NCBI RefSeq assembly: GCF_002776525.5
Contig: NC_045436.1
Coordinates: forward strand, 160,603,990 to 160,667,989
From: Piliocolobus tephrosceles
Lineage: Eukaryota; Chordata; Mammalia; Primates; Cercopithecidae
Direction: 5' to 3'
Length of the DNA: 64,000 nt
The position numbers and the translations under genes are program-made. Positions 63,238-64,000 of this stretch are shown piece by piece. Under the pieces are notes generated by a model. It was not told the DNA's origin and did no database searches. It worked only from the letters and a program-made list of their open reading frames with translations. The first letter of the stretch is position 1; each line of letters begins with the position of its first letter.

Positions 63238-63449
63238 TTTCAAATATTTTCAAACTGTATTGAGGAGGAGGGAGCGATTAGCATAGCTAATGGCACTGAT
63301 AGGTCAAGTAGGGTAAGCATTAAGATTTGACCATTGGTTAGAAAGGTTTCATGTAAAATTCATTCTTAACATACTCTTTCCATGTGAGGTTTGTGTTTAT
63401 ACAAATACCATATACGTCCTTATACATTTATATACATATGAAATAATTA

Positions 63450-63655
63450 CACGTAATACTGAGCACTTACTATGTGGAAGGCACTCTTCTAAGTACATTT
63501 TTATGTATACATTTAATCCTCAAAATATTCTTACGAGATATTGTTATCCTCATTTTCGTAGGAAATCGAAATTTGTATGAGGTGAATTGTGGAATATGGA
63601 CTGAAATCTAGGCAATTGGGTCTCCTGTTCTCTGTCTTAACTTCTAAATTCTACT
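63450..63655 (-). mobile_element. MIR
   Basis: CTGAGCACTTACTATGTGGA through the GTGAATTGTGGAATATGGAC region, in reverse MIR order. Confidence 0.65.
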
Positions 63656-64000
63656 TGCCATTTTAAATATAGATGATAATCTAGCCTGGTGGCTATGGTG
63701 CTGTTTATATGTCTGTAAATCTCAAGATATGGGTCTACTGATATCTAAAGGAGACAAAAACAGTGAATAAATCTAGCTACTCTGGCCAAAAAAGCTCAGT
63801 TATATTTTAGAGAGGATAATATGTTGTTTGCTTGTGCAGAATCGCTGTCATTGGAGAACTGCTCCTCCCTGACTCCAGGTGGTCCTGTTGAGTCTGTCAA
63901 TTACAGTGTCCCTGCCTCCTCTTTCATAGGTTGGGCAGATGATCTGGCTAGCCTGGTTCACAGGCATGTGGAGATAGTATCCTTCCAGTAGATTTGATTG
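63656..64000 (+). other. Intron 8, unrecognised sequence to window edge
   Basis: No exon matching the next SEPSECS codons is seen. A CTTTCATAG at about 63921-63929 looks like an acceptor, but what follows does not fit the protein. Confidence 0.5.

Larger units (their letters stand above)
61485..63345 (-). mobile_element. Long antisense L2 with nested insertions, intron 8
   Basis: The reverse of L2 order from the 3' end (61490) into the reverse transcriptase region (CTGAGCTCTGGGCACTCCAG, GATAGGTCAAGTAGGGTAAG). A broken L2 frame of 122 codons lies at 62299-62667 on the minus strand. An AluS (61784-62081) and a Tigger/MER2-type element (63002-63237) interrupt it. Confidence 0.82.

Noticed and set aside
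63840..64000. Possible SEPSECS exon 9 after CTTTCATAG near 63930
   Set aside because: The following bases do not translate to the known next residues (expected Glu-Met-Phe start) in the required phase.

Overview
This window is mammalian nuclear DNA from a primate, very probably an Old World monkey. It is packed with Alu SINEs, L1 and L2 LINEs, MIRs and MaLR/ERV LTRs. Two of the youngest Alus (27627-27930 and 46622-46927) carry bases I associate with the cercopithecid AluYR lineage: the GGCTCAAGCCTG head, GATCTGGCCACTGCAC in the right arm, and a CCGGGCGAGGTGGCGGG-type right-arm start. The species is not determined.

The only conventional protein gene I can support is SEPSECS (O-phosphoseryl-tRNA(Sec):selenocysteinyl-tRNA synthase) on the + strand. 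Its GC-rich promoter lies near 43.40-43.71 kb and its start codon is at 43714. Eight coding exons (43714-43827, 44995-45149, 47420-47538, 47871-48029, 48915-49068, 51998-52100, 58921-59050, 59198-59289) join in one open frame of 342 codons, all with GT-AG introns. The pyridoxal-phosphate lysine (Lys284) is in exon 7. The remaining roughly 160 codons lie beyond the right edge of the window.

Layout. 1-31 kb is intergenic, or the intron of an unseen long transcript: layered L1, L2, MIR, MaLR LTR and Alu insertions with patches of unrecognised sequence. 25.8-30.4 kb is one antisense L1 cut into pieces by at least eight later insertions. 31.4-40.7 kb is an old, decayed class I endogenous retrovirus in antisense orientation, with two diverged LTRs in direct repeat and gag, pro-pol and env remnants in order. 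40751-41205 is a striking inverted duplication: two 185-base arms about 96% identical around an 86-base AT-rich centre. It lies 56 bases from the provirus LTR and 2.5 kb from the SEPSECS promoter. 41.2-43.4 kb holds an L2 end, a probable solo LTR and a GT repeat. 43.4-64 kb is SEPSECS, whose introns hold Alus, L2, L1, MIR and a Tigger/MER2-type DNA transposon.

Nothing here is an operon or a multi-gene system. The most unusual structure is the palindrome with its four-copy TAGTAATTACATACTA array at the apex. Next is a 130-base direct duplication inside SEPSECS intron 6. Repeat boundaries and family names are by eye and from memory of consensus sequences.
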